This document shows positions 52,396 through 61,065 of a stretch of 64,000 nucleotides of DNA, piece after piece (the first letter of the stretch is position 1; each line of letters begins with the position of its first letter). Both the position numbers and the translations under genes were made by a program. The notes under the pieces were generated by a model. It saw only the letters and a list, made by a program, of their open reading frames with translations. It had not been told where the DNA came from and did no database searches. The DNA comes from Flemingiibacterium sp045579745 (GTDB lineage: Bacteria > Bacillota > Clostridia > Oscillospirales > CAG-272): positions 7,255 to 71,254 of the forward strand of contig JAZNMQ010000070.1 in the NCBI GenBank assembly GCA_045579745.1, given 5' to 3'.

Positions 52396-53457
52396 TTATA
52401 AAGAGGCGGAGATTCTTTCGATTTCCGCGAGGAGCTCAGCCGGAGAGGTGATGACTCCGCCTGTGCGTCCGAAGAAAGATACGGGCTTTTTGCACTCTAT
52501 TGCTACCTTAACATCGTCAACCATCTGACCCATGTTAAGCTCGCTGACGAGGAAATGCTTTGCTGTGTCTGCAAGCTTTGCAAGTGCCTTCTTAGGATAC
52601 GGCCAAAGAGTGATGGGGCGGAAAAGTCCGACCTTAATACCATTGGCACGAGCTGACGCGATTGCAGTCTTTGCAATACGCGAGGAGATTCCGTATGCGA
52701 CGATTACGATATCAGCGTCATCGCACATGTATTCTTCATATTTAACTTCTTTTTCGCAGATTTCGTCATAACGCTTGTAGCGGTCGAGAATCGAATTTTC
52801 AAGCACGTTGGGGTCAATAAAGAGCGAGTTGATTATGTTCTTGCTGCGCTTGCCCTCGGTGCCGTTTGCAGCCCAGGTCTTTTCGGGGATCTCACGCTTT
52901 GTAACAATCTCGAAGTCAACCGGCTCCATCATCTGACCGAGCGCGCCGTCAGCGAGAATCATCGCGGGAGTTCTGTAAATATCTGCAAGGTCAAATGCCT
53001 CTGCGGTAAGCTGAGCCATTTCCTGAACAGTAGACGGAGCTAAAACGATGATGTGCTCGTCGCCGTGACCGTTAGCCTTTGTTGCTTGATAGTAGTCCTG
53101 CTGAGAGGGCTGAATGCCTCCGAGTCCGGGGCCTCCGCGCTGTACATTTACTATAACGCAGGGAAGATCGCATCCGACTATGTATGAGATGCCCTCGCTC
53201 TTGAGCGAGATTCCGGGGGATGAGGATGAGGTAAGGCAACGTGAGCCGGCTGCAGCCGCACCCATGATCATGTTGATAGCGGAAACCTCAGACTCAGCCT
53301 GAAGGCAAAGACCGCCGACCTTAGGCATGCGTTTTGCCATATATTCGGAAATTTCGGTTTGCGGAGTGATAGGGTAGCCGAAGAAGTGGAGGCAACCGCT
53401 CTTGATAGCAGCCTCGGCGATAGCTTCGTTACCTTTCATTAATACTTTCTTAGCCAT
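52396..53457 (-). CDS. vorA: 2-oxoacid:ferredoxin oxidoreductase, alpha subunit
   Basis: 353-residue alpha subunit. It opens KGNEAIAEAAIKSGCLHFFGYPITPQTE, typical of this enzyme, followed by TSSSSPGISLKSEGISY and NVQRGGPGLGGIQPSQQDY. Family members of this length are usually called 3-methyl-2-oxobutanoate dehydrogenase alpha subunits (in some schemes named VorB). The product could be isobutyryl-CoA or isovaleryl-CoA, which can prime FabH, but 2-oxoglutarate remains possible since an isocitrate dehydrogenase is also encoded here. Spacing to vorB is 21 nt. Confidence 0.9.
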   Translation of the reverse strand: MAKKVLMKGNEAIAEAAIKSGCLHFFGYPITPQTEISEYMAKRMPKVGGLCLQAESEVSAINMIMGAAAAGSRCLTSSSSPGISLKSEGISYIVGCDLPCVIVNVQRGGPGLGGIQPSQQDYYQATKANGHGDEHIIVLAPSTVQEMAQLTAEAFDLADIYRTPAMILADGALGQMMEPVDFEIVTKREIPEKTWAANGTEGKRSKNIINSLFIDPNVLENSILDRYKRYDEICEKEVKYEEYMCDDADIVIVAYGISSRIAKTAIASARANGIKVGLFRPITLWPYPKKALAKLADTAKHFLVSELNMGQMVDDVKVAIECKKPVSFFGRTGGVITSPAELLAEIERISASL

Positions 53458-53473
53458 TTGTTTGTCCTCCTGT

Positions 53474-53683
53474 TCAGTCCTTCTCGACCGTGATCACAAC
53501 ATCGGGGCACATCGTAGCGCACATTGCACACGCGATACATTTTTCTGCATCGGTAATGCGTGCGGGATGATAGCCCTTGTTGTTGAGAGCGTCATGGTCG
53601 AGGGTGATAATTTTCTTGGGGCATGCGAGAACACAAAGTCCACAGCCCTTACAAAGATCCTCGGTAAAGGTTACTTTATTCAT
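53474..53683 (-). CDS. vorD: 2-oxoacid oxidoreductase ferredoxin subunit
   Basis: 69-residue 2x[4Fe-4S] ferredoxin. The motifs are CKGCGLCVLACP and CIACAMCATMCP. It carries electrons from the TPP subunit to the free ferredoxin pool. GGAGG precedes the ATG at 53683. It follows the ATPase gene by 27 nt and precedes vorA by 16. Confidence 0.92.
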   Translation of the reverse strand: MNKVTFTEDLCKGCGLCVLACPKKIITLDHDALNNKGYHPARITDAEKCIACAMCATMCPDVVITVEKD

Positions 53684-53710
53684 TTTTCTCCTCCATGATA
53701 AAAAGAATTG

Positions 53711-54391
53711 TTAATATAATTGCTTAGTGGCGTTTTTAATGAAAAAGAAATTATCGCCTTTAAGCTCTGTGCTCAGATTGTCGGGTGCGCAGGTGCACAA
53801 AAGCGGCAAGCCGCATTCGTCGGCAAGCTCCTTTGCCCATCCGATCGCGTCCGTTATATCCTCGGCAGTGGTTTCCGCACCGAGGTTTGAGTTATGAATA
53901 ACACCGGTTGCACGAAGTCGTCCGCAGTATTCTATTTCGCGAAGTATCTCCACAGCATCCGAAATGTTTTCGGTCAGCGGACGGTATTTGTTTACCACAT
54001 AGAGTAGGTCGTATTTGCCTTCCACAAAAAATCGGTTATACATTCCGAGCGCAACGGCACCGTTGTCACCGCCGACATCAATGATGGTCACACGCTCGGG
54101 CTCTCTTTGAGCCGCCTCAAGCGCACCGAGCACTGTCGGTGGAAGAGAGGGAATATCGACATTGGTGTTTGCAAAATCGGGGACAATACATTTTACCCCG
54201 AGTGCTTCGAGCTCGGATTTGTTGTCTGCGGCACGAAAATACGGATTGACAATATCGAGGTCAATAAGTGTAACCTCTCTACCATCGGATGCAAGCTCTT
54301 TTGCGAGATTAACGGCAAAGTTCGTTTTTCCTGCACCAAAGTGACCTGCGACAACTATCAGGTTTTTGAGATTTTCGAGTACATTCTGCAT
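53711..54391 (-). CDS. MinD/ParA-superfamily P-loop ATPase linked to vor operon
   Basis: 226-residue SIMIBI-class nucleotide-binding protein. The P-loop is VVAGHFGAGKTNFAVNLA, with His where MinD and ParA have their signature Lys. Switch motifs include LIDLDIVNPYFRAADN and VTIIDVGGDNGAVALG. There is no membrane-targeting helix at the C-terminus, so it is not MinD. It heads the vor operon, which suggests cofactor insertion, activation or iron-sulfur assembly for the oxidoreductase; this is inference from position. An uncharacterised family. Confidence 0.75.
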   Translation of the reverse strand: MQNVLENLKNLIVVAGHFGAGKTNFAVNLAKELASDGREVTLIDLDIVNPYFRAADNKSELEALGVKCIVPDFANTNVDIPSLPPTVLGALEAAQREPERVTIIDVGGDNGAVALGMYNRFFVEGKYDLLYVVNKYRPLTENISDAVEILREIEYCGRLRATGVIHNSNLGAETTAEDITDAIGWAKELADECGLPLLCTCAPDNLSTELKGDNFFFIKNATKQLY

Positions 54392-54455
54392 AGCTACCTA
54401 CATAAATTCGAATTAATCGACGGATTATCCGCTAGGAATCAAATAACATAAATAT

Positions 54456-54461
54456 ATTATA
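54456..54461 (-). promoter_or_regulatory. extended -10 of ATPase-vor operon
   Basis: TGATATAAT on the minus strand with the -10 TATAAT at 54456-54461; no good -35 is seen at 17 nt. Confidence 0.45.
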
Positions 54462-54586
54462 TCATACAATCAACTAAAATAAAAGAACATTTTTTTAAAT
54501 TTCTCAAGTTTTTTTTATCGTCGTATTGTACATATTTTACAGCAAAATTCTGTTATAATTTATTTGACTAAATTTTTCGGAAAGGT

Positions 54587-54615
54587 TTGAAATTTTTTTT
54601 GTTTTGTGATAGAAT
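54587..54615 (+). promoter_or_regulatory. promoter of cdaA operon
   Basis: TTGAAA (54587-54592) and TAGAAT (54610-54615) with a 17-nt spacer and an extended -10 (TGA before TAGAAT). Confidence 0.65.
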
Positions 54616-54678
54616 ATATACAGATACCCTTTTTTATAAAAATGAGTGAATAATTTTGCGTGCAAAAGGAACGGTCGT

Positions 54679-55563
54679 ATGGAATATATCATGATGGCGA
54701 TTTCCTATATCTGGAATATTATCTCCGACATAACTTTAATAGATATTATTGATATAGCGATAGTAGCGTTCGTCTTTTATTATATCTATAAATTTATTCG
54801 TGAGAGGCGTGCGGGCAAGCTTGCCGCAGGTATATTAATTCTGATATTGGTTCTCTTTTTGAGCGATGTTTTGCAGATGAACGCGATGCAGTTCATTTTG
54901 CAAAATGTATTTCAGGTCGGTATGATCGCACTGATTATAGTCTTTCAGCCCGAGCTTCGCTCTGCGCTTGAAAAGGTCGGAGCGGAACCGCTTAAGGGTC
55001 TTCGCAGTATTGGCGACTCAAAGACAAGAACCGGTGCTCAAACCGCCGCTATGATTTCTGAGGTTACTCAGGCGGTGTGCGATATGTCGTTTGACAAAAC
55101 CGGCGCACTTATAGTTATCGAGCGCTCAACAAAGCTTGGAGATATTATCACGAGCGGAACGGTTGTAAATGCTAATCCCACTTCATTTTTGATACGCAAT
55201 ATCTTCTTTAATAAGGCACCGCTTCATGACGGTGCGATGGTTATACGCGACGACCGTATCTGGTCGGCGGGATGCTTCCTGCCTCTATCTACAAACGACG
55301 ATATAATAAAGGACCTTGGAACACGTCACCGCGCCGCGATCGGAATGAGCGAGAACAGTGATGCCGTAATTATTGTCGTTTCCGAGGAAACGGGAACGAT
55401 TTCTATAGCACTTGACGGACAGCTTCACCGAAACTATTCATATAATACACTAAAAAACGAGCTTACCTCTCTGCTTCAGAAAGAGGAGCCTGCAGCAAAT
55501 CCCGTCAAAAAGGGCGTTGGCTTCCTTCGCGGAAAAAGGGAAGAGAAAGCTGATAAGCAGTAG
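54679..55563 (+). CDS. cdaA: diadenylate cyclase CdaA
   Basis: 294-residue membrane-bound enzyme that makes cyclic-di-AMP from two ATP, controlling potassium, osmotic balance and wall state. Three N-terminal membrane helices (about residues 15-100) precede the DAC domain, whose active-site motifs are HDGAMVI and RHRAAIGMSE. The start ATG at 54679 follows AAAGGAAC; two further in-frame ATG codons occur at residues 5 and 6. The regulator CdaR is encoded next, the conserved pair. The usual third gene glmM is not here. Confidence 0.95.
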   Translation: MEYIMMAISYIWNIISDITLIDIIDIAIVAFVFYYIYKFIRERRAGKLAAGILILILVLFLSDVLQMNAMQFILQNVFQVGMIALIIVFQPELRSALEKVGAEPLKGLRSIGDSKTRTGAQTAAMISEVTQAVCDMSFDKTGALIVIERSTKLGDIITSGTVVNANPTSFLIRNIFFNKAPLHDGAMVIRDDRIWSAGCFLPLSTNDDIIKDLGTRHRAAIGMSENSDAVIIVVSEETGTISIALDGQLHRNYSYNTLKNELTSLLQKEEPAANPVKKGVGFLRGKREEKADKQ

Positions 55564-55603
55564 TATTTGAAATTAAACGAGCAATTTTTGAAAGGATACA
55601 GCG

Positions 55604-56896
55604 ATGCCTGAAGATAAAGATATAACTCAAAATGGTGACGAGTACGAACGTCATGTCGCCGAAAACAGCGGTGATTATCAGGTAAAATCGGGTAAATATG
55701 AGCATATTATCGCAAAAGTGCTATGCGTTCTTGCGGCAGTAGTTCTTTGGTTTTATGTTGTGGGAACCGATTCCTCAACCGATGAAACCACGATATCCGG
55801 CGTAGCGATAGAGGTTCGCGGTATAGAACTGATTCAAGAGGTTCAGGGGCTTTCTGTTATAAGCGGATACGACTGCGTAGTCGATGTAACGGTTCGGGGT
55901 GCAAAATCTTCAATAAAGCATCTTGATGTTGAGGATATCAAGGCGTATGTCGAGGCTGTGGATATTACAGAAGCGGGTGAATATGCGCTTGAGGTTCACA
56001 CGACCTTGCCGAGCGGTGTTACGCTTGCAGGACAATCGGCTAATTTCATCAATATTTATGTTGATAAACGCACAACTGTAAGCATTCCGGTTAAGGTTGA
56101 GCCGTCGTTTACTATCGAGTCAACATACACGCTCGGAACACCTGAGCCCAGCATTGAGATGGTGAATGTAAGCGGCCCTGCTGAGGAGCTTGAGAAAATT
56201 TCCAGCGCGGTTGTGTCGCTTGATCTCGGCAGAGTAACAAAGACAATGACGGCTACGGGCAAGCTTGAGCTTGTTGATGAAAGCGGAGCAAGAATTACAA
56301 ATCCGTATGTTAAAATGCAAACCTCAGAGGTTTCGGTCAGAATCCCCGTGTATACCTACAAGGATATACCCTTGACTGTCGATTACAAATACGGCTATTA
56401 CAACGACTCCAATGTAAATATAAAGATTACGCCTGCCTCGATCCGAATCAAGGGAGATCCCGATGAGCTCGAAAAAATCGAGAATCGCGCTGTATTGCAG
56501 CTTGACGAAAAGAAGATAACGGGCGACAGTACGCTTTCGGCAACTATCATGCTTCCGGATGGTATTGAAAATGTTAGTCAGTCGCGAACCGCTGAGGTTG
56601 CGATTACACATAAAAATACCGAAACCCGTTCGATCGTCGTATCGAATATTTCGGTGGTTAATCCCAACGGTCTGCGCTACTCGCTTGAAGCAGATTATAT
56701 AACTGTTCAGTTCAGAGGTCCGCTCTCACTCGTTTCGCTGTTAAACAGAAACAATGTTACTGCGACCATTGACCTCGGATATCTTAATAATGCGTCGGGA
56801 ACTGTTTCCGTGCCCGTTTCCATCTCGGTAACAAGCGTTCTTTCGGGAAGCGTTTGGGAAATAGGCGAATACAAGATGAATGTCACTATAGGTTGA
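55604..56896 (+). CDS. cdaR: CdaR, YbbR-domain regulator of CdaA
   Basis: 430-residue protein with one N-terminal membrane helix (IIAKVLCVLAAVVLWFYVVG at about 35-54) and an extracytoplasmic region of four YbbR-like repeats (for example AGEYALEVHTTLPSGVTLAG and VPVSISVTSVLSG). It binds CdaA and modulates cyclic-di-AMP synthesis. AAAGGA precedes the ATG. It begins 40 nt after cdaA and ends 1 nt before the FAD protein gene. Confidence 0.92.
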   Translation: MPEDKDITQNGDEYERHVAENSGDYQVKSGKYEHIIAKVLCVLAAVVLWFYVVGTDSSTDETTISGVAIEVRGIELIQEVQGLSVISGYDCVVDVTVRGAKSSIKHLDVEDIKAYVEAVDITEAGEYALEVHTTLPSGVTLAGQSANFINIYVDKRTTVSIPVKVEPSFTIESTYTLGTPEPSIEMVNVSGPAEELEKISSAVVSLDLGRVTKTMTATGKLELVDESGARITNPYVKMQTSEVSVRIPVYTYKDIPLTVDYKYGYYNDSNVNIKITPASIRIKGDPDELEKIENRAVLQLDEKKITGDSTLSATIMLPDGIENVSQSRTAEVAITHKNTETRSIVVSNISVVNPNGLRYSLEADYITVQFRGPLSLVSLLNRNNVTATIDLGYLNNASGTVSVPVSISVTSVLSGSVWEIGEYKMNVTIG

Positions 56897-56897
56897 T

Positions 56898-58583
56898 ATG
56901 CGTAAAATAGTTATTGTAAAAAATTTGCGGCTGCCATTGACGGCGTCCATTGAGGACAGCTTTTTGGCCGCAAAAAAGAAGCTTTCACTTGACGGCGGAG
57001 AGTTCATCTCCGCCGCACTTCATAAACGCTCTATTGATGCAAGACGGCGTGGGGATGCACCGACCTTTGTTTATTCGGTAACGGTCGAATGCGAGATCTC
57101 CGAGGCTAAGTGCCGTAAAATATCGGGTATTTCCGATGTTGAGATAATTAAGCGCGAGGAGCTTTGCGTTACATACGGAAAAGAGCAGATAAACAATCGT
57201 CCGCTTGTCGTAGGCTTTGGACCTGCGGGAATGTTTTCCGCGCTTTTGCTTGCAGAGCACGGTTATCGTCCGATTGTGATTGAGCGCGGTGGAGATGTTG
57301 CAGAGCGAAGCGCGGCTGTTAATGAGTTTATCAAGACGGGAAGACTTAATACGGCTTCAAATATTCAATTCGGCGCCGGGGGAGCGGGAACTTTTTCCGA
57401 TGGAAAGCTTGTTACCCGCATACATGACCCACTTTGCACCTATGTGCTTGAAAGATTTGTCGAATTCGGTGCTCCGAGAGAGATTTTGTGGCTTGCTAAG
57501 CCGCATGTCGGAACAGACCGCCTTGTTGGGATAGTTGATGGAATCGCAAGGCGAATAACCGAGCTTGGCGGCGAGATACGGTATAATACAATGCTTGACG
57601 ATATCGTGATATCAAACGGCTCGGTCACAAAAGCTATTCTTAAATCAACATCCTCGCAAATGCATAGCGACGAGCTTGAAATAAGCGCGCTTATACTTGC
57701 TATCGGGCACAGCGCGCGCGATACCTATGAGATGCTGGCGTCGCGAGGACTGACCTTGATTGCCAAGCCGTTTTCGGTCGGTGTTCGCGTAGAGCATCTT
57801 CAAAGCGATATCAATAGCGCGCTATATGGAAAATACGCTGACCTGACCGATAAAAACGGAAAGCCGATTCTCCCTCAAGGCGAATATGCGCTATCGATGC
57901 GCGAGGTTCAGAAAAACCTGAAATCCGATACCGCGAGAGGTGTTTACACCTTCTGCATGTGTCCCGGCGGTGAGGTTATGGCATCTGCGAGTGAGGTCGG
58001 AGGTGTCGTTACAAACGGAATGAGCAGATACGCTCGTGACGGAATGAATGCCAATGCCGCAGTAGCTGTTTCGGTGTTCCCCGAGGATATCGGCGGAGGC
58101 TGGTCTGACGGCATAGCGTTTCAACGCTCGCTTGAGAGGGCGGCATTTAATGCGGCGGATGTCGGACTTTATGACTACAGAGCCCCGGTTGAAACACTCG
58201 GAGATTTTCTTGACGGAAAAACATCCGGTTTTACAGAGCCTAAGAGAATTATGCCAACCTATCGAAACGGAGCTTTCACGCTTTGCGATCTCTCGTCAGT
58301 GCTTCCGGGCTTCGTTTCGGATATGCTAAAAAAGGGCTTTGGAAATTTCGGAACAAAGCTTCGCGGCTATGATGTGCGCGATGCGGTCTTGACGGGCGTT
58401 GAAACGCGAACATCATCTCCGGTCAGAATAATCCGTCAGGGTGAAATGACTGCTTCAGCGGCGCAGAATCTCTATCCTTGCGGAGAGGGCGCGGGATATG
58501 CTGGCGGTATTACAAGCGCGGCAGTAGACGGGATGCGCACTGCGATGGCTTTAATGAATAAATTCGCTCCGTTTGATAAATAA
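56898..58583 (+). CDS. FAD-dependent oxidoreductase, COG2509-like
   Basis: 561-residue predicted flavoprotein. The N-terminal 90 residues are a small domain (LRLPLTASIEDSFLAAKKKL), then a Rossmann FAD-binding motif (VVGFGPAGMFSALLLAEHGY) and the glycine-rich QFGAGGAGTFSDGKL; the C-terminal GEGAGYAGGITSAAVDGMR closes the FAD fold. It belongs to the uncharacterised dehydrogenases often found near cdaA-cdaR. The start is 1 nt after the cdaR stop, so translation is coupled. The reaction is unknown. It lies where glmM is usually found. Confidence 0.85.
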   Translation: MRKIVIVKNLRLPLTASIEDSFLAAKKKLSLDGGEFISAALHKRSIDARRRGDAPTFVYSVTVECEISEAKCRKISGISDVEIIKREELCVTYGKEQINNRPLVVGFGPAGMFSALLLAEHGYRPIVIERGGDVAERSAAVNEFIKTGRLNTASNIQFGAGGAGTFSDGKLVTRIHDPLCTYVLERFVEFGAPREILWLAKPHVGTDRLVGIVDGIARRITELGGEIRYNTMLDDIVISNGSVTKAILKSTSSQMHSDELEISALILAIGHSARDTYEMLASRGLTLIAKPFSVGVRVEHLQSDINSALYGKYADLTDKNGKPILPQGEYALSMREVQKNLKSDTARGVYTFCMCPGGEVMASASEVGGVVTNGMSRYARDGMNANAAVAVSVFPEDIGGGWSDGIAFQRSLERAAFNAADVGLYDYRAPVETLGDFLDGKTSGFTEPKRIMPTYRNGAFTLCDLSSVLPGFVSDMLKKGFGNFGTKLRGYDVRDAVLTGVETRTSSPVRIIRQGEMTASAAQNLYPCGEGAGYAGGITSAAVDGMRTAMALMNKFAPFDK

Positions 58584-58590
58584 CGGGTTT

Positions 58591-58651
58591 TGCATGCAAG
58601 ATACTAATGCATGCAAAATTCTATTGCATGCAAATCAAGATTTACATGCAA
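58591..58651. repeat. phased TGCATGCAA repeat array
   Basis: TGCATGCAA occurs at 58591-58599, 58608-58616 and 58625-58633, with a degenerate TACATGCAA at 58643-58651. The starts are 17, 17 and 18 nt apart. Each core TGCATGCA is self-complementary. It lies between the stop of the FAD gene and a terminator. It could bind a regulator at regular spacing; an RNA role is also possible, as it is in the 3' untranslated region. Confidence 0.7.
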
Positions 58652-58681
58652 CAAACATACAATATATATATATTGCTTTTT

Positions 58682-58720
58682 ACGGCTCTCGCGCTTGAAT
58701 GTCGGGAGCCGTTTTTTCTT
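58682..58720 (+). terminator. terminator of cdaA operon
   Basis: ACGGCTCTC (58682-58690) pairs with GGGAGCCGT (58704-58712) with one G-T wobble, followed by TTTTTCTT. Confidence 0.88.
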
Positions 58721-58848
58721 AAAACATGGTCAAAAACGGAGAATTCGCGAGGATTTTTAAGATTTTTGCATATTTTCCCAAGAAAACAGCAGAAAAACGC
58801 AGATAATATAAAAAATTCTAAAAAATTATGATTTTTTTGAAAAAACTA

Positions 58849-58877
58849 TTGATTTTTTTTTATAACTCTGCTACAAT
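58849..58877 (+). promoter_or_regulatory. promoter of potABCD
   Basis: TTGATT (58849-58854) and TACAAT (58872-58877) with a 17-nt spacer, placed about 180 nt before potA. Confidence 0.7.
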
Positions 58878-58883
58878 AATGCT

Positions 58884-59057
58884 GTCATGATATTTTAACA
58901 TAGCAAAGCGTTAAATCATCATGAGGGTGTATTTCGCCGACGATTTGTTTTGCCATCTCTTTCCGGTCGTCCGATGCCGTTTTGTCGGAGTATTGGTTCG
59001 GGGTGTTTTTTTTCGTTCGGCAGCAAAAATTAATTTATAAGGAGCAATCAGAACAAA
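58884..59057 (+). other. 174-nt leader of potABCD, unassigned
   Basis: A long 5' untranslated region with no open gene. It contains GC-richer segments able to pair locally (for example CCGA near 58966 with TCGG near 58985) and a GGGGTG followed by a T run at about 59000-59018. I do not recognise a known riboswitch. A polyamine-responsive or attenuating element is possible but not shown. Confidence 0.4.
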
Positions 59058-60164
59058 ATGGACAAAAACAAAATCATCGAACTGAAAAACATCACCATGG
59101 AGTACGAAGGCGAGAAGGTATTGAAGGGCATCAACCTCGATATCCACGACAAGGAATTTGTAACTCTCCTCGGTCCGTCCGGCTGTGGAAAGACGACAAC
59201 TCTGCGTATCGTCGGAGGCTTCATTACTCCCGATTCAGGTGACGTGTTTTTCGGAGGCAAGCGCGTAAACGACATTCCGCCGTATAGGCGCCCTGTCAAC
59301 ACTGTTTTTCAGAAATACGCTTTATTCCCACACTTGAACGTTTTCGAAAATGTAGCCTTCGGACTTCGTCTTAAAAAGACACCCGAATCGGAAATCACTC
59401 GACGTGTAGGCGAAATGCTTGAGATAGTTGACCTTAAAGGCTACGACAAGCGCGGCGTCAATCAGCTATCGGGCGGTCAGCAGCAGCGTATTGCCATTGC
59501 TCGCGCGCTGATTAACAACCCGAAGGTGCTTCTTCTCGACGAGCCGCTTGGCGCACTCGACTTAAAGCTCAGAAAAGAGATGCAGATTGAGCTTAAAAAG
59601 ATTCAACAGCGTCTTGAAATAACTTTTATTTATGTAACACACGACCAGGAGGAGGCTCTCACAATGAGCGATACCGTGGTCGTTATGAAGGACGGTACCA
59701 TCCAACAGATAGGTACACCTCAGGATATATACAACGAGCCGATCAATGCTTTTGTTGCAGACTTTATCGGCGAATCCAATATTCTTCCCGGAATTATGCA
59801 CCGCGATCACCTTGTTGAATTTGCAGGCAATAACTTCGAGTGCGTTGACTCCGGATTTGCTCCGATGGAGCCCGTAGATGTTGTTATTCGCCCTGAGGAT
59901 ATCACTCTCGTTCCTGCATCCGATGAGGTGCTGAACGGAGTGGTTGAAAACGTACAGTTCAAGGGCGTCCATTATGAGATTATTGTAAAAGCCTACTCTG
60001 ACACATGGATAATCCATTCAACAAAGGCTCCGCAGGTCGGACAGATTGTTGGTATTACCCTGACTCCCGAGGATATCCACATAATGAAAAAGAGTGAGGT
60101 CAAAAAGGTGAACTATTTCACTGACCATCATGAGGAGGGCAGCCAAATTGAGCAGCAAATCTAA
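59058..60164 (+). CDS. potA: spermidine/putrescine ABC transporter ATPase
   Basis: 368-residue ABC ATPase that powers polyamine import. Walker A is LGPSGCGKTTTLR, the signature is QLSGGQQQRIAIARAL, Walker B is VLLLDEPLGALD, and the switch His is in YVTHDQEEALTMSD. The C-terminal 120 residues form the TOBE regulatory domain. AAGGAG is 13 nt before the ATG, which is slightly long. It overlaps potB by 17 nt. Confidence 0.95.
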   Translation: MDKNKIIELKNITMEYEGEKVLKGINLDIHDKEFVTLLGPSGCGKTTTLRIVGGFITPDSGDVFFGGKRVNDIPPYRRPVNTVFQKYALFPHLNVFENVAFGLRLKKTPESEITRRVGEMLEIVDLKGYDKRGVNQLSGGQQQRIAIARALINNPKVLLLDEPLGALDLKLRKEMQIELKKIQQRLEITFIYVTHDQEEALTMSDTVVVMKDGTIQQIGTPQDIYNEPINAFVADFIGESNILPGIMHRDHLVEFAGNNFECVDSGFAPMEPVDVVIRPEDITLVPASDEVLNGVVENVQFKGVHYEIIVKAYSDTWIIHSTKAPQVGQIVGITLTPEDIHIMKKSEVKKVNYFTDHHEEGSQIEQQI

Positions 60165-61065
60165 ATTTGTAGCCGCTCCTTACCTTGTATGGATGGTGAT
60201 ATTCATAGTAGTGCCGCTTCTTCTTATCGCGGTATTCGCCTTTACCACAACCGTACCGTGCGATATTGACGGAAATATGCTTTCCGATGAGGAGCTTGCG
60301 GAGTATCTTCTCGAATGCGAGGAAAACGAGGTCGAGCCCGAGCTGACCGAAAAAACGATTTTCACAATCAGCAACATTCTTGAAGTCAGCAAATATACGA
60401 CCGTGCTTATTAATTCGGCATGGCTCGCGCTTATTGCGACCGCGATCTGCCTTGTTATTGCATATCCGCTCGCGTATATGATCTCACGCATGTCATTCTC
60501 TCGTCAGAAGCTGACATTAATGCTTGTTATGCTTCCGATGTGGATGAACTTTTTGCTCCGCACCTACGCGTGGATGACGCTTCTCGAAAAGAACGGACTT
60601 ATCAATAAATTCTTCGCGCTTTTCGGAGTTGGCCCGTTCAATATGATAAATACGCAGGGCGCGGTAGTTCTCGGCATGATTTACAACTATTTGCCCTTTA
60701 TGATTCTTCCGCTCTATTCTGTAATGACTAAGATTGACGACCGCACGATCGAGGCGGCGCAGGATCTCGGTGCGAACGGTTGGCAGGTAATTATGCGAGT
60801 TATTATGCCTCTTTCGATGCCCGGTGTTGCTTCGGGTATAACAATGGTGTTTGTTCCGTCTGTTTCCACATTCATCATTTCCAGAATGCTCGGCGGCGGA
60901 ACCAATATGCTTATCGGTGACCTTATTGACCTGCAATTCCTCGGAAACGCATACAATCCAAATCTCGGCGCGGCGATCTCGCTCGTGTTGATGGTGTTTA
61001 TCTTCCTCTGCATGTCAATAACCAACCAGCTCGACAATGAGGATATGGAGGGAGTGCTGTTATGA
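60148..61065 (+). CDS. potB: spermidine/putrescine ABC transporter permease PotB
   Basis: 305-residue inner-membrane permease with six helices and the EAA loop (TIEAAQDLGANGWQVIMRV) that contacts PotA. The start is most likely TTG at 60148, since GAGGAGGG lies 8 nt upstream; the ATG at 60130 has no ribosome site. Both lie inside the end of potA. It also has an insertion of acidic residues between helices 1 and 2 (LSDEELAEYLLECEENEVE). Confidence 0.93.
   Translation: MSSKSKFVAAPYLVWMVIFIVVPLLLIAVFAFTTTVPCDIDGNMLSDEELAEYLLECEENEVEPELTEKTIFTISNILEVSKYTTVLINSAWLALIATAICLVIAYPLAYMISRMSFSRQKLTLMLVMLPMWMNFLLRTYAWMTLLEKNGLINKFFALFGVGPFNMINTQGAVVLGMIYNYLPFMILPLYSVMTKIDDRTIEAAQDLGANGWQVIMRVIMPLSMPGVASGITMVFVPSVSTFIISRMLGGGTNMLIGDLIDLQFLGNAYNPNLGAAISLVLMVFIFLCMSITNQLDNEDMEGVLL

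Noticed and set aside
58591..58651. CRISPR-like array
   Set aside because: Repeats are 9 nt with 8-9 nt gaps, far too short, and no cas genes are present.
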